Shown: positions 18,446-27,552 of the stretch, in pieces | How the letters are laid out: every line of letters begins with the position of its first letter | Position numbering within the stretch: the stretch's first letter is position 1 | Assembly (NCBI RefSeq): GCF_020179385.1 | Contig: NZ_JAIBLJ010000005.1 | Span: 186,001-250,000, forward strand | Direction of reading: 5' to 3' | Source: Alkalihalobacillus sp. YIM B00296 | GTDB taxonomy: Bacteria > Bacillota > Bacilli > Bacillales > Fictibacillaceae | DNA: 64,000 bases | Made by a program: the position numbers and the translations under genes | Notes under the pieces: model-generated | Database searches by the model: none | What the model was told of the DNA's origin: nothing | The model's input: the letters and a program-made list of their open reading frames with translations, nothing else

Positions 18446-19444
18446 TTAGAAACGTACTATATCGATAATAGCTTGCTTGACACGCTCAGCATCAGGCAGA
18501 TAATGATCTTCGATGGCAAACATCGGAACAGGGGTATCATGGCCGGTCACACGTTTGATCGGTGAGCGTAAATGCAAGAAGGATGTATCATTGATCAATG
18601 AAACGACATCGTTCCCTACTCCGCCTGTTCCAGGGGCTTCATGTACGATAACAGCACGGCCTGTCTTCTGGACAGATTCCGTAATCAGATCGCGATCAAG
18701 CGGGTATAGCGTACGCAAGTCCAATACATCACACGTGATCCCTTCAGCTTCTTCCATTTCCTTTGCAGCTTTCTTCACAACGTCCACCATCGCACCCCAT
18801 GCAATCAAGGAAATGTCTTCCCCTTCTTGAAGACGGGCTCCTTTTCCAATTTCGACCGTATATTTATCTTCAGGGACCTCAATCTTGTGTGAACGGTAGC
18901 ACCGCATCGGCTCGAGGAACAACACTGGATCAGGGTCCTCAATGCTTGCGATCAAGAGTCCTTTGGCATCATACGCATTGGATGGTACGACAACCTTGAT
19001 GCCAGGCATATGTGTAAAAAGGGATTCAACACTGTCGGAATGGATTTCCGGAGCGCGCACCCCAGCTCCAAACGGCGCACGGATGACCATCGGTACAGTA
19101 AAATGCCCGAGTGTCCGTGAACGAATACGGGAAGCATGCGTCATGATCTGGTTGAAGGCAGGATAAATGAACCCTAAAAACTGCATTTCTGCAATCGGGC
19201 GGAAACCGTTCATCGCCAATCCGATCGATGTTCCGATGATTCCTGATTCAGCTAATGGTGTATCGATAACACGTTGTTCACCGAATTCAGCCTGGAGGCC
19301 TTCGGTTGCACGGAATACCCCACCGTTCTTACCGACATCCTCCCCTAAAACGAGTACATCGTCATGTTCACGCATCATTGTCGCCATTGCGTCAGTGATC
19401 GCTTGGACCATCGTCAGTTTCTGGGTTTTTACCGCTGTACTCAC
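18446..19444 (-). CDS. bkdAB: 2-oxoacid dehydrogenase E1 beta subunit
   Basis: With E1 alpha forms the ThDP-dependent decarboxylase, 332 aa. Typical transketolase-like features: EDVGKNGGVFRATEGLQ, DTPLAESGIIGTSIGLAMNG (conserved Glu for ThDP), GAGVRAPEIHSDSVESLFTHMPG and ITESVQKTGRAVIVHEA. It starts with GTG directly after the E1 alpha stop, with AAGGAGG inside the E1 alpha end, so translation is coupled. Named after branched-chain homologs; substrate discussed in the findings. Confidence 0.92.
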   Translation of the reverse strand: MSTAVKTQKLTMVQAITDAMATMMREHDDVLVLGEDVGKNGGVFRATEGLQAEFGEQRVIDTPLAESGIIGTSIGLAMNGFRPIAEMQFLGFIYPAFNQIMTHASRIRSRTLGHFTVPMVIRAPFGAGVRAPEIHSDSVESLFTHMPGIKVVVPSNAYDAKGLLIASIEDPDPVLFLEPMRCYRSHKIEVPEDKYTVEIGKGARLQEGEDISLIAWGAMVDVVKKAAKEMEEAEGITCDVLDLRTLYPLDRDLITESVQKTGRAVIVHEAPGTGGVGNDVVSLINDTSFLHLRSPIKRVTGHDTPVPMFAIEDHYLPDAERVKQAIIDIVRF

Positions 19445-20512
19445 TTATACTTCCTCCTTCATACGGGACTGGAATGATTCGAACTGTTCTTGTATAGACC
19501 ATGTTGGTGTATGGAAAACATGATTAAACATATCCGTGATTTCAGCGGGACCGAATGCTTCCATATCTTCTACAGCCTGCTCGATTTCCTTGGTGATCTC
19601 TTCTTCGACCTGGGTTTTCCAAGCTTCATCGAAGTATCCCTGGTTTGTCATATAACGTTCAAGACGTAAAAGTGGATCCGTCGTTTCTCGGCGTCGTTTC
19701 GCTTCCTCCTGGTCACGGTACTTGCTTGGATCGTCGGCTGTCGTATGGGCACCGTATCGATAGGTGACAGCTTCGATCAATGTCGGACCATTTCCGCTAC
19801 GAGCATGGTCCATCGCTTTCTTCGTTTCAAAATACACCACGAAAATATCGTTTCCATCTATACGGACACCTGGAATATCATAAGCGACCGCTTTCTGTGC
19901 GATCGTCTTCGTCTTCATCTGCTTTTCCATCGGCACCGAGATTGCGAATCCGTTGTTTTGATTAAAAAAAATGACAGGCGCATTGAATACGCTCGCAAAA
20001 TTAAGCCCCTCGTGGAAATCGCCTTCTGATGTTGCACCGTCTCCGAAATATACGATCGAACAACGGTCAGTACCTTTCATTTTTTCAGCCCATGCTGTCC
20101 CTGTCGCGTGTAACAACTGCGATGCGATCGGAACCGCTGGAGGGAAAATATTCTTCCCTTCAGGAGGGACACAACCTATCGGGTAACCCTTCCAATATAA
20201 AAACAAGTTGCGGGCAGAGTGGCCATACGTCAATGTGGCCGCATGATCCCGGTATGTCGGGAACATCCAGTCACCTTCCTTAAGAACGACGGAGCTTCCT
20301 ACCTGTGCAGCTTCTTGACCTTCAAATGGAACATACGTACCGATCCGTCCTTGACGCTGTAAGTTCACGCCTTTACGGTCAAACATCCGAGCTCTCAACA
20401 TTTTGATATAAAGTTCTTTCGTCAATGATTCGGTCATCTCATTTTCAAACTCAGAGTTTACTACGACACCATCTTCATTCAAGATCTGTTTTATTGGAAA
20501 TTGCACTTCCAT
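19445..20512 (-). CDS. bkdAA: 2-oxoacid dehydrogenase E1 alpha subunit
   Basis: ThDP-binding subunit of 355 aa. The ThDP/Mg motif is GDGATSEGDFHEGLNFASVF...NQNN (about residues 160-190); the phosphorylation-loop-like YRYGAHTTADDPSKYR is also present. The N-terminal QLLHATGTAWAEKMKG and GQEAAQVGSSVVLKEGDW match PdhA/BkdA families. AAGGAGGGG lies 5 nt before ATG. It follows the amino acid dehydrogenase by 11 nt and is clearly in the same operon. Confidence 0.92.
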   Translation of the reverse strand: MEVQFPIKQILNEDGVVVNSEFENEMTESLTKELYIKMLRARMFDRKGVNLQRQGRIGTYVPFEGQEAAQVGSSVVLKEGDWMFPTYRDHAATLTYGHSARNLFLYWKGYPIGCVPPEGKNIFPPAVPIASQLLHATGTAWAEKMKGTDRCSIVYFGDGATSEGDFHEGLNFASVFNAPVIFFNQNNGFAISVPMEKQMKTKTIAQKAVAYDIPGVRIDGNDIFVVYFETKKAMDHARSGNGPTLIEAVTYRYGAHTTADDPSKYRDQEEAKRRRETTDPLLRLERYMTNQGYFDEAWKTQVEEEITKEIEQAVEDMEAFGPAEITDMFNHVFHTPTWSIQEQFESFQSRMKEEV

Positions 20513-20523
20513 AAGACCCCTCC

Positions 20524-21624
20524 TTAGTTACGTACGTTCCATTTTTGACGTTTTTTATGGCTGAAGAAGCTATTACGCTTCATTCGTTTCGCCAGGCGTT
20601 CATTGCAAAATTGATTTGCGGACTCTGCTGTCGAGATTGATTGTTCTTCCGATTTTTGATAGATCTCCATCAACGTTTCATAAATCGCTTTCGTTTTTGC
20701 AAGTACACGTGCTTTGTTCGGACTGTACAGCTCATCAGATACTTGGATAAGTCCACCAGCGTTCACGATGTAATCCGGCGCATATAGTATCCCTTTTTCC
20801 TGTAGGAATTTGCCATGTTCATCTCTTAAAAGCTGGTTGTTCGCTGATCCGACAACAGCCTTCACCTTCAGCTGTTCAATCGTTTCATCATTGATGACCC
20901 CTCCGAGCGCGCAAGGAATGAATACATCAGCTGGAACACTGTAGATCTCTTCCCCATCGATAACTTTGACATTCCCTTTCAGACCCTCGGATTGTGCCAT
21001 GATCCTTTGGATTGTGGATTGATTTATATCTGTCACGTAAAGATCAGCACCATCTTCAAGGAGCTTCTCAGCCACCTTATAACCGACCTTCCCTAACCCT
21101 TGGATCGAATAAGTCTTTCCATTTAAATCATCAGAACCGTAAAGGACATTGTTCGTCGCCTTCAAACCATAAAGTACCCCTTCTGCAGTCGGAATCGATG
21201 AATCTCCGCTTCCGCCATATTCCTCAGGAACACCGACGATGCAATTGGTTTCTTTTAAAGCATGGACGAAATCATCCAGTGTCGTGCCCATATCCGTCCC
21301 TGTGTAGAAACGGCCGCTTAAAGACTCGACGAATTGGCCGAAAGCACGGAACAATTCTGGTGAACGGTCTTTCAGCGGATCACCGATGATGACCGCCTTC
21401 CCTCCGCCAAAGTCGACATCCGCAGCGGCACATTTGTAAGTCATGCCTTTGGAAAGCCGAAGGACATCTTCGATCGCTTCATCCGTAGATTTGTATGGTC
21501 TCATACGACAACCGCCAAGCGCTGGTCCCAGTGTCGTATTATGTATGGCTATGATCGCTTTCAACCCTGTATCAGGATCATTGCAAAACAAAACTTGTTC
21601 ATGTCCATTGATGCGTTCAAACAT
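20524..21624 (-). CDS. pdh: Phenylalanine dehydrogenase (Glu/Leu/Phe/Val dehydrogenase family)
   Basis: NAD-dependent oxidative deamination, Phe to phenylpyruvate plus ammonia (predicted). 366 aa. The catalytic lysines are in [17 protein letters not shown] (residues 60-76) and the aspartate in GTDMGTT (about 111). Rossmann motif [13 protein letters not shown] is at about 170. The choice of Phe over Leu rests on [12 protein letters not shown] (leucine enzymes have FGSSGNPSPVTA), [11 protein letters not shown] and the C-terminal [14 protein letters not shown], which I recall from Lysinibacillus/B. badius phenylalanine dehydrogenases. The start at 21624 follows GGGGGATT. Leucine or valine dehydrogenase remains possible. 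A cre-like box lies upstream. Confidence 0.82.
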   Translation of the reverse strand: MFERINGHEQVLFCNDPDTGLKAIIAIHNTTLGPALGGCRMRPYKSTDEAIEDVLRLSKGMTYKCAAADVDFGGGKAVIIGDPLKDRSPELFRAFGQFVESLSGRFYTGTDMGTTLDDFVHALKETNCIVGVPEEYGGSGDSSIPTAEGVLYGLKATNNVLYGSDDLNGKTYSIQGLGKVGYKVAEKLLEDGADLYVTDINQSTIQRIMAQSEGLKGNVKVIDGEEIYSVPADVFIPCALGGVINDETIEQLKVKAVVGSANNQLLRDEHGKFLQEKGILYAPDYIVNAGGLIQVSDELYSPNKARVLAKTKAIYETLMEIYQKSEEQSISTAESANQFCNERLAKRMKRNSFFSHKKRQKWNVRN

Positions 21625-21673
21625 GATGTAATCCCCCAATTCTATTAATCTAATTAACGAATCACCCACCAAA

Positions 21674-21687
21674 GGTAAACGCTTTCA
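21674..21687. promoter_or_regulatory. cre-like (CcpA) box upstream of pdh
   Basis: Minus strand TGAAAGCGTTTACC matches the cre pattern TGWNANCGNTNWCA at 13 of 14 positions. It lies between the thioesterase gene and pdh, suggesting glucose repression of the downstream genes. Confidence 0.55.
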
Positions 21688-21708
21688 TTTGAATCCAAAA
21701 AATTAAGC

Positions 21709-22098
21709 CTACATCGACTCGATCTTTTTCTTGATCATCTCTTTCGGTAGTATATATTGGGTAACTTCGCCTTCGCCTATTTTTTCTTTACTATTCCGGA
21801 CTTCAAGATCACAGATGACTGCTTTTCCTTTGATCTCCTTAAGCGTAGCTGTTACCGTTATTTCACTTCCAGAAGGGGTGGGATTCAGATGTTTTGCTGA
21901 AACTCCTCCGCCGATCCCTTCCTCATGTTCTTCAAGGTAAGGTAAGATGATTTGCCGTGCTGCCCACTCCATATGATAGACCATTGAAACTGTCGAATAA
22001 GCAGGGTGTACGAGATTCCCCTCAAACTGTGCATACATGTCAGGTGTCACTGTTGCAGTAATGGTAGCCTGTTGGCCAACTTGTATACCTGGCTTCAT
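21709..22098 (-). CDS. Hotdog-fold thioesterase (FlK-like)
   Basis: Predicted acyl-CoA thioesterase, 129 aa. The single hotdog fold shows the central helix region STVSMVYHMEWAARQIILPYLEE and GVSAKHLNPTPSGSEITVTATL, the pattern of fluoroacetyl-CoA-type thioesterases. The start at 22098 is set by AAGGAGG 8 nt upstream. First gene of the unit that continues with phenylalanine dehydrogenase and the 2-oxoacid dehydrogenase. By position it could remove stalled CoA esters, the role PaaI and PaaY play for the Paa pathway (inference). Confidence 0.85.
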   Translation of the reverse strand: MKPGIQVGQQATITATVTPDMYAQFEGNLVHPAYSTVSMVYHMEWAARQIILPYLEEHEEGIGGGVSAKHLNPTPSGSEITVTATLKEIKGKAVICDLEVRNSKEKIGEGEVTQYILPKEMIKKKIESM

Positions 22099-22230
22099 TA
22101 ATTTCCGCCTCCTTAACCCTTCCCATTTCATCGTATAGGGGAATGACATATAACAGAACCATCATTATTCCCTATAAAAAATTGAGTTCTTTTTCTTATA
22201 AATGGTCAGTATTATCCACACTTAATATGA

Positions 22231-22274
22231 CGTTTATTTAACGATATGATATCATTTTGTTTAATAAAAAGCAA
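22231..22274 (-). promoter_or_regulatory. Promoter and palindromic operator of the thioesterase-Phe operon
   Basis: Minus strand: TTGCTT (22269-22274), 17 bp, TATCAT (22246-22251), then 2 nt and CGTTAAATAAACG (22231-22243), an inverted repeat CGTT-5-AACG. The same arrangement occurs at the paaA promoter (40050-40093). A repressor bound here would block initiation. Confidence 0.65.
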
Positions 22275-22453
22275 TGAAATGTCCTTGGACCACTGTTACA
22301 TGAACCTTCATTTTTTCCTATAACATCAAGGTTTTAACGCTTTAAAGTATCAGTTTCAACTCTGGTGAACCGTCGTTTTCAATCCATAAAAAAGAAGACC
22401 GTAATCGTATGCCGTATTCACTAACGGGAACATAAAATTGTGAATTGCGATAC

Positions 22454-22826
22454 CTACCGGGTCATCTTTGTTTTTTCGTTTTGGCTTAATGTATTGGATA
22501 TTACTGAGTGGTAGATGATTTCATCAATGACGATATGCTTTAGTACGGAAGCAGCTTCTGCAATATCACCCACCTTCAACCAATCCTCTATATGCTCTTC
22601 GCCTTGTTGCGAGTCTGCAAAGTCCGTTCCATGGTTGCCCTTCTTGACACGTATACCGTTTTCCTGGAATGATATTTCGCTGATCCGTTTGGTATCACCT
22701 CCGTCCACCATCAGAAGAAATCGTGATGATTGTTCCGAAGAGCCGATGATCGCTAATTTTGTGCTATGTGGGCTGCGATCACTTTACCGACCCCTCTTGA
22801 TGCTCAGCGACTTTTTCATTCATCAT
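22454..22826 (-). pseudogene. Decayed small gene, unknown family
   Basis: Minus-strand reading begins at 22826 (MNEKVAEHQEG, behind GGGGAATC), shifts to a frame reading VGKVIAAHIAQN, and shifts again to KLAIIGSSEQSSRFLLMVDGG, then runs open to a TAG at 22454 (C-terminus ...NEKTKMTR). The three pieces join into a sensible ~120-aa protein, so one ancestral gene with two frameshifts is likely. The last 85 codons could still be translated from an internal ATG. I do not recognise the family. Confidence 0.5.
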
Positions 22827-23073
22827 AGGGTGATTCCCCATTTAATGGTTATATTTTAGGTTGCCCATGCTTCATTGTGCTATAAATTCCGCCTTTTTTT
22901 GAGTTTTAAACCATGACAGACTCTTATAAAATAACCTCATCAACTTTATCTCAACAAAAGTGGGGTGTAAGGCTACAACTTTGAAAATATCTCGACAACT
23001 CGAAAATTATCTCAACAACTCCAAGATTATCTTAAAATAGGCGAGACGGAGGCTTGCGTATCGTCTAAAAACG
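22827..23073. other. Gene-free gap upstream of the decayed gene
   Basis: No gene seen. Holds a 20-bp-period repeat array (22976-23035) and precedes the terminator of the NSS transporter. Confidence 0.7.
22976..23035. repeat. Array of 20-bp units (inverted orientation)
   Basis: Three units start at 22976, 22996 and 23016. Each begins ACAAC and ends ATATCTCG, TTATCTCA or TTATCTTA. The reverse complement (GTTGT...GATAA) is the same unit type as the five-unit array at 41938-42037. Confidence 0.8.
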
Positions 23074-23103
23074 AAAAAAGAGCAGCCGCAAAAGCTGCTC
23101 TTC
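23074..23103 (-). terminator. Terminator of the NSS transporter gene
   Basis: Stem GAGCAGC/GCTGCTC (23080-23086/23094-23100) with a TTTTTTCG tail on the minus strand. Confidence 0.85.
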
Positions 23104-23114
23104 TCCCTCTAAAT

Positions 23115-24446
23115 TCATATGATTTCTAGCACATCCAGGAAAACGATGATGATGACGAGTGGGACAAAGTATCTTAAAATCAGCAGCCACAACGCCAATA
23201 GCCGTTTTCCAACGTTACTGCCATCGGTCAATTCTGCAATAAGCACTTCCCGGTTCATTTTCCAAGGGACAAAGATGGAAATCAGCAAGGCACCTAATGG
23301 AAGCATGATGTTACTTACCAAGTAATCCATCACATCAAAAATGATTTTGTCAAAGAAGGTGATATTGCCTAAAATACCGTATGACAAGGCAGATGGGACA
23401 CCTACAACAAAAATCGCGATTCCGATCCACCAAGCTGCCTTGGAACGGCGCTGACGGGAATCTTTCGCTACTGAAGCGACGATGATCTCAAGCATCGAGA
23501 ATGCGGATGTTAATGTTGCGAACAGGAACAAAGCCAAGAATGTAATGAAGAAGAACGTTCCTGCCGGCATTTGTGCAAAAACTGAAGGTAGTACGATGAA
23601 CAACAATCCCGGACCTGCCGTCGGCTCAAAGCCCAATGAGAAGACTGCTGGGAAAATCGCCAACCCTGAAAGGATCGTTATGAAGATGTTCATCACTACA
23701 ATTGAACCAGCCGATTTGGTCAAGCTTTCTGTTTTTGATAAATAAGAGCTGTAGGTCACCATGACGGAAATACCGAGACTCAGAGAGAAGAACGACTGGC
23801 CTAATGCGAATAGAACCCCTTCAGATGTCAATCTGTTGAAGTCCGGCTCAAGGAAGAATCGAACCCCTTCTATCGCTCCATCCAATGTCAACGAACGGAA
23901 GATCAAAACCAAGAATAGGATGAATAATGCAGGCATCATCCATTTACTTGCCTTTTCAATACCTTCCTTAATTCCCCGTGCAACTACGAGGATCGTCAAC
24001 AGGATGAAGACTAGCTGAGACCCTACCGCAGTCCATGGATTGGATATGATCGTTCCAAAGAACTGTTCATAATCCTCAACGCCAGAAATATAACCGGTTA
24101 TGCTTGCTCCGAAATAGAGAAGGATCCATCCTCCGATCACACTATAAAAGGATAAAAGGACAAAGGCACTGAATACTCCGATCCGGCCGATGAATTCCCA
24201 TCCTGGAGCAATTGATCTGTAGGCTGAAATGGCTTCTTTTTGTGTACTGCGTCCAATAACGAATTCAGCTAATAATAACGGTAAACCCACTAGTAATGTA
24301 AAAAGTAGGAATATAAGAAAAAATGCCCCGCCACCGCTGTTCCCGGCTACATATGGAAACTTCCAGATCGCGCCAAGTCCGATTGCAGAACCCGCTGCTG
24401 CTAAAATAAATGTTAGTTTTGATGCCCATTGCTCTTGCTGCGCCAT
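23115..24446 (-). CDS. Sodium-dependent transporter, NSS/SNF family
   Basis: Na+-coupled uptake of an amino acid or similar, 443 aa with about 11-12 membrane helices. The first helix shows the family signature [27 protein letters not shown] (unwound TM1 with sodium/substrate ligands), followed by [18 protein letters not shown]; the TM6 region is [23 protein letters not shown]. The start at 24446 follows GGAGGTAGTT. B. subtilis YhdH/YocR are close relatives in design. Substrate unknown; the location next to aromatic amino acid catabolism makes Phe, Tyr or Trp candidates (inference). Confidence 0.9.
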   Translation of the reverse strand: MAQQEQWASKLTFILAAAGSAIGLGAIWKFPYVAGNSGGGAFFLIFLLFTLLVGLPLLLAEFVIGRSTQKEAISAYRSIAPGWEFIGRIGVFSAFVLLSFYSVIGGWILLYFGASITGYISGVEDYEQFFGTIISNPWTAVGSQLVFILLTILVVARGIKEGIEKASKWMMPALFILFLVLIFRSLTLDGAIEGVRFFLEPDFNRLTSEGVLFALGQSFFSLSLGISVMVTYSSYLSKTESLTKSAGSIVVMNIFITILSGLAIFPAVFSLGFEPTAGPGLLFIVLPSVFAQMPAGTFFFITFLALFLFATLTSAFSMLEIIVASVAKDSRQRRSKAAWWIGIAIFVVGVPSALSYGILGNITFFDKIIFDVMDYLVSNIMLPLGALLISIFVPWKMNREVLIAELTDGSNVGKRLLALWLLILRYFVPLVIIIVFLDVLEII

Positions 24447-24497
24447 AACTACCTCCACTTTTCTCTCTGTTTTTTCACTTAGTTGTAACAAAAATAA

Positions 24498-24542
24498 AAA
24501 GGATGGACAACCGTTAATTTCTTACAGTTGAACCTATCCTTT
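24498..24542 (-). terminator. Terminator of the TrpXYZ-like operon
   Basis: AAAGGAT (24498-24504) pairs with ATCCTTT (24536-24542), with CAAC/GTTG inside; TTTTTATTTTTG follows on the minus strand. Confidence 0.75.
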
Positions 24543-24548
24543 GAATAT

Positions 24549-25343
24549 TCAACTTAACAATGTACGATCACTTGTCATTTTCGTACCGCGTATACGTTGG
24601 AATTCATGTAAAAGCTGTTCGATCGTCAGATTTTGTTTATCTTCTCCACTTACTTCCAGGATGATCTGCCCTTTGTCCATCATGATCAACCGGTTTCCAA
24701 GATCTAATGCTTGCTGCATATTATGGGTGACCATCAGTGTCGTCAATTGATGCTGCAGGACGATTTCTTTCGTCAATTTAGTGATGAGTTCTGCCCTGGA
24801 AGGGTCGAGGGCAGCTGTATGTTCATCCAACAGTAAAATTTTCGGTTCCGTGAATGTAGCCATCAATAGCGATAATGCCTGACGTTCCCCACCTGAAAGC
24901 AGCCCTACTTTTGCTGTCAGACGATTTTCCAATCCTAAATGGAGAGTTTCCAGGGATTCCTGGAAAAAACCTCTTAATTTTTTCGAAACGGCGATACGGA
25001 AACTTCTTTTCTTATTCCTTGCATATGCCATTGACATGTTTTCTTCGATTGTCATGGACGGAGCCGTTCCGGCGAGAGGGTTTTGGAACACTCTGCCGAT
25101 ATATGCAGCCCTTTTGTGTTCTGGAAGGTTCGTGACATTTTTACTTTTGATGATCACTTCACCGACATCAGGATCCAACACTCCTGCAATGACGTTCATC
25201 AATGTGGACTTTCCAGCACCATTGCTTCCTATCACCGTTACGAAGTCCCCAGGCTCAAGGGCAAGATTGATGTGGGAGAGGGCGATTTTCTCATCCAGCG
25301 TCCCTTCTTTAAATACTTTGTGAATCCGATTTAGTTGAAGCAA
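24549..25343 (-). CDS. ABC transporter ATP-binding protein (TrpZ-like)
   Basis: ATPase of the importer with the two genes upstream, 264 aa. Walker A GSNGAGKST (about residue 38), signature LLSGGERQALSLLMA, Walker B ILLLDEHTAALDPS (His in place of Pro), H-switch VTHNMQQAL. It starts with TTG at 25343 behind GGAGGGGG, inside the permease gene end (35-nt overlap). The family is the one linked to PF04392 binding proteins and used for tryptophan/tyrosine uptake in Firmicutes. Confidence 0.87.
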   Translation of the reverse strand: MLQLNRIHKVFKEGTLDEKIALSHINLALEPGDFVTVIGSNGAGKSTLMNVIAGVLDPDVGEVIIKSKNVTNLPEHKRAAYIGRVFQNPLAGTAPSMTIEENMSMAYARNKKRSFRIAVSKKLRGFFQESLETLHLGLENRLTAKVGLLSGGERQALSLLMATFTEPKILLLDEHTAALDPSRAELITKLTKEIVLQHQLTTLMVTHNMQQALDLGNRLIMMDKGQIILEVSGEDKQNLTIEQLLHEFQRIRGTKMTSDRTLLS

Positions 25344-26340
25344 CGTTTTCCCCCTCCTTTCCGGGTCCTACGGCATACATCTTTTCGAAATCAAGACGTT
25401 TCCTCTTTTTTCGATTCCGCACTTTTTGACTATCGAAAATTTTAGGAAGTATTAATGCAATCACTACTAGAGTGGCTGTGATCAATTTCATATCCCCTGG
25501 GTTAAAACCGACTTTCAATGCGATGGAAATGACGATCCGATAAATGATTGCTCCACCGATGACAGCTAGGGTTGTCCTCATGATCGTCTTCGTTCCGAAC
25601 AACGCCTCTCCAATGATGACAGATGCTAATCCGATGATGATCATTCCAAGACCCATTCCAATATCGGCAAACGAATTATATTGGGCAATCAAAGCGCCTG
25701 ACAGGGCTACGAAAGCGTTTGAAACGCCTAAGCCTAACACTGTCAATGTATTCGTATCTGCTGAGAAACTCCGGATCATCTGTTTGTTATCACCAGTTGC
25801 TCTCAACGCAAGCCCGATCTCTGTTTTCAAGAACCAGTCTGTGAAAAATTTTATTGTCAAAGTAATGAGGATCATTAAAAACATGATTGCCCATGTGGAA
25901 GGCTTAAGACCGATCCCAGCAAACGCCGAACTCAGTGCTTCATCAATTCCGATCTTGTCCCATAACGCTTCGAATTGAGAAAAAATCGTCTGCTGGTTCA
26001 ACAATGGGATATTCGGACGATCCTGCATGATCCGCAGGTTAATTGAATACAAGGCGATCATCATCAAAATTCCGGATAGCAATGGATTGATTTTTCCTTT
26101 CGTATGCAAAACCCCTGTGATACAGCCAGCAATAAAGCCTGAACCCATTCCTGCCAACGTTGCGAGAATAGGAGATTGCCCATTGAAAAGCATAATGGCA
26201 GCGACACCAGCTCCGGTGACGAAGCTCCCATCTACTGTTAGATCGGGGAAGTCAAGAATACGAAAGGAGAGGTAAACACCAAGTGCCATAAGTGCGTATA
26301 TGACGCCTGATTCTACAGCTGGGAACATAATCGAGAACAT
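25309..26340 (-). CDS. ABC transporter permease (TrpY-like)
   Basis: Membrane subunit of 343 aa, 8-10 helices, of the branched-chain/TrpY permease type: YLSFRILDFPDLTVDGSFVTGAGVAA near the N-terminus and LGVSNAFVALSGALIAQYNSFADIGMG in the middle are family landmarks. A long basic C-terminal tail (RNRKKRKRLDFEKMYAV) reaches into the ATPase gene. Lies between the binding protein and ATPase genes. Confidence 0.88.
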   Translation of the reverse strand: MFSIMFPAVESGVIYALMALGVYLSFRILDFPDLTVDGSFVTGAGVAAIMLFNGQSPILATLAGMGSGFIAGCITGVLHTKGKINPLLSGILMMIALYSINLRIMQDRPNIPLLNQQTIFSQFEALWDKIGIDEALSSAFAGIGLKPSTWAIMFLMILITLTIKFFTDWFLKTEIGLALRATGDNKQMIRSFSADTNTLTVLGLGVSNAFVALSGALIAQYNSFADIGMGLGMIIIGLASVIIGEALFGTKTIMRTTLAVIGGAIIYRIVISIALKVGFNPGDMKLITATLVVIALILPKIFDSQKVRNRKKRKRLDFEKMYAVGPGKEGENVASTKSDSQSI

Positions 26341-26366
26341 TTTACCATCTCCTCTCTATTTGATTA

Positions 26367-27383
26367 TTATTCGATGTATTCTGCCATTGCTTCCCATTCT
26401 GATTTCAATTCAACGCCCATTGCTTCAGCCGCTTTTTTATTGATGACCAATTTCAGATTTTGCGGGTATTGTACTTCAAAATCAGAAGGTTTCTTGCTAC
26501 CCTTTAATATTTCAGCTGCAATCAGCCCTGTTTCATATCCAAGATCACCATAATCGAATCCGTATGCTGCCAGTGTACCCCGTTCAACGGAGTCCAGATC
26601 TCCTGAAAACAATGGAATGCCTTCATCTTGAGCAATTTTGATTACGGTCTCTAAAGCAGATACGACCGTGTTATCTGTATTGATGTAAAATACGTCCGCT
26701 TCACCTACAAGGCTTTCTGCCGCTTGCTTTACATCTGCCGTTGTCGATACACTCTTTTCGACAACCTGTAAATCCGTACCTTCAATCGCTTTTTTGACGG
26801 TTTCCAGCTGGGAGACCGAATTCTGTTCTCCAGGATTATATAATACGCCTACTTTTTTTGCATCCGTTTGCTCATCAATGAATTGGATCGTGTTCGGGAT
26901 CGCATCAGGGTGAGTATCACTCGTTCCCGTCACCCATTCAGAAGGTTTATCCATCGCTTCAACCAGTCCAGCCCCGACAGGATCAGTCACTGACGTGAAG
27001 ATGACGGGTATTTCAGCATTTTCTTTCGTAATTGCTTGTACACTTGCTTGTGCACTTGGGGTAGCATTTGCAAATATGAGATCTACACCTTCTGAAACAT
27101 GTTTTTTGGCGATTGTATGGATATTGTTCATGTCAGCTTGTGCACTGTCTATGATATACGTAATATTCTCGCCTTCTGCAAAACCTTTTTCCTCAAGAGC
27201 TCTCTTGAACCCTTCAGTAGCTTCATCAAGGGAAGGATGCTCCACAAACTGATTGATCGCTACGGTCACCTTCTTTTCCCCTGATCCCTCATCCCCTGTA
27301 GCATCATCTGTCGTTCCACACCCACTGATCAACATGACACCTGCTAAAGAGACACCGACGATTGACTTCCAGAACTTTTTCAA
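26367..27383 (-). CDS. ABC substrate-binding lipoprotein (TrpX-like, PF04392 type)
   Basis: Extracellular lipoprotein of 338 aa. Signal with lipobox LISGCGT (Cys about residue 22), then the periplasmic-binding fold: VAINQFVEHPSLDEATEGFKRAL, NATPSAQASVQAITKE, PVIFTSVTDPVGAGLV, NTDNTVVSALETV, GDLDSVERGTLAAYGFDY. This family (ABC_sub_bind) includes tryptophan-type TrpX. First gene of a three-gene operon. No T-box is visible in the short leader, unlike many trpXYZ operons, so regulation may differ here. Confidence 0.88.
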   Translation of the reverse strand: MKKFWKSIVGVSLAGVMLISGCGTTDDATGDEGSGEKKVTVAINQFVEHPSLDEATEGFKRALEEKGFAEGENITYIIDSAQADMNNIHTIAKKHVSEGVDLIFANATPSAQASVQAITKENAEIPVIFTSVTDPVGAGLVEAMDKPSEWVTGTSDTHPDAIPNTIQFIDEQTDAKKVGVLYNPGEQNSVSQLETVKKAIEGTDLQVVEKSVSTTADVKQAAESLVGEADVFYINTDNTVVSALETVIKIAQDEGIPLFSGDLDSVERGTLAAYGFDYGDLGYETGLIAAEILKGSKKPSDFEVQYPQNLKLVINKKAAEAMGVELKSEWEAMAEYIE

Positions 27384-27485
27384 CCTTATTCCCCCTCAAA
27401 ATGTATGCATTATCACGAATGGTAAGGGATTAGCGGATTTCATGATATAGACTTCATATTTCTTACAATTCGTGAATTTATCGTA

Positions 27486-27514
27486 ATCGTATCAAGGGGG
27501 TATTTAATTGTCAA
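27486..27514 (-). promoter_or_regulatory. Likely promoter of the TrpXYZ-like operon
   Basis: TTGACA (27509-27514) and TACGAT (27486-27491) on the minus strand with 17-bp spacing, about 100 nt before the binding-protein ATG. Confidence 0.6.
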
Positions 27515-27552
27515 TGAATAGTCAAATAATTCCCACAACTAGATGGTTACAC

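Noticed and set aside
15720-21624. Standard branched-chain bkd operon
   Set aside because: ptb and buk are missing and the dehydrogenase carries phenylalanine-type motifs; kept only as the alternative reading.
26341-27552. T-box leader for the TrpXYZ-like operon
   Set aside because: No GGTGGTACCGCG-like core or terminator/antiterminator pair in the leader upstream of 27383.
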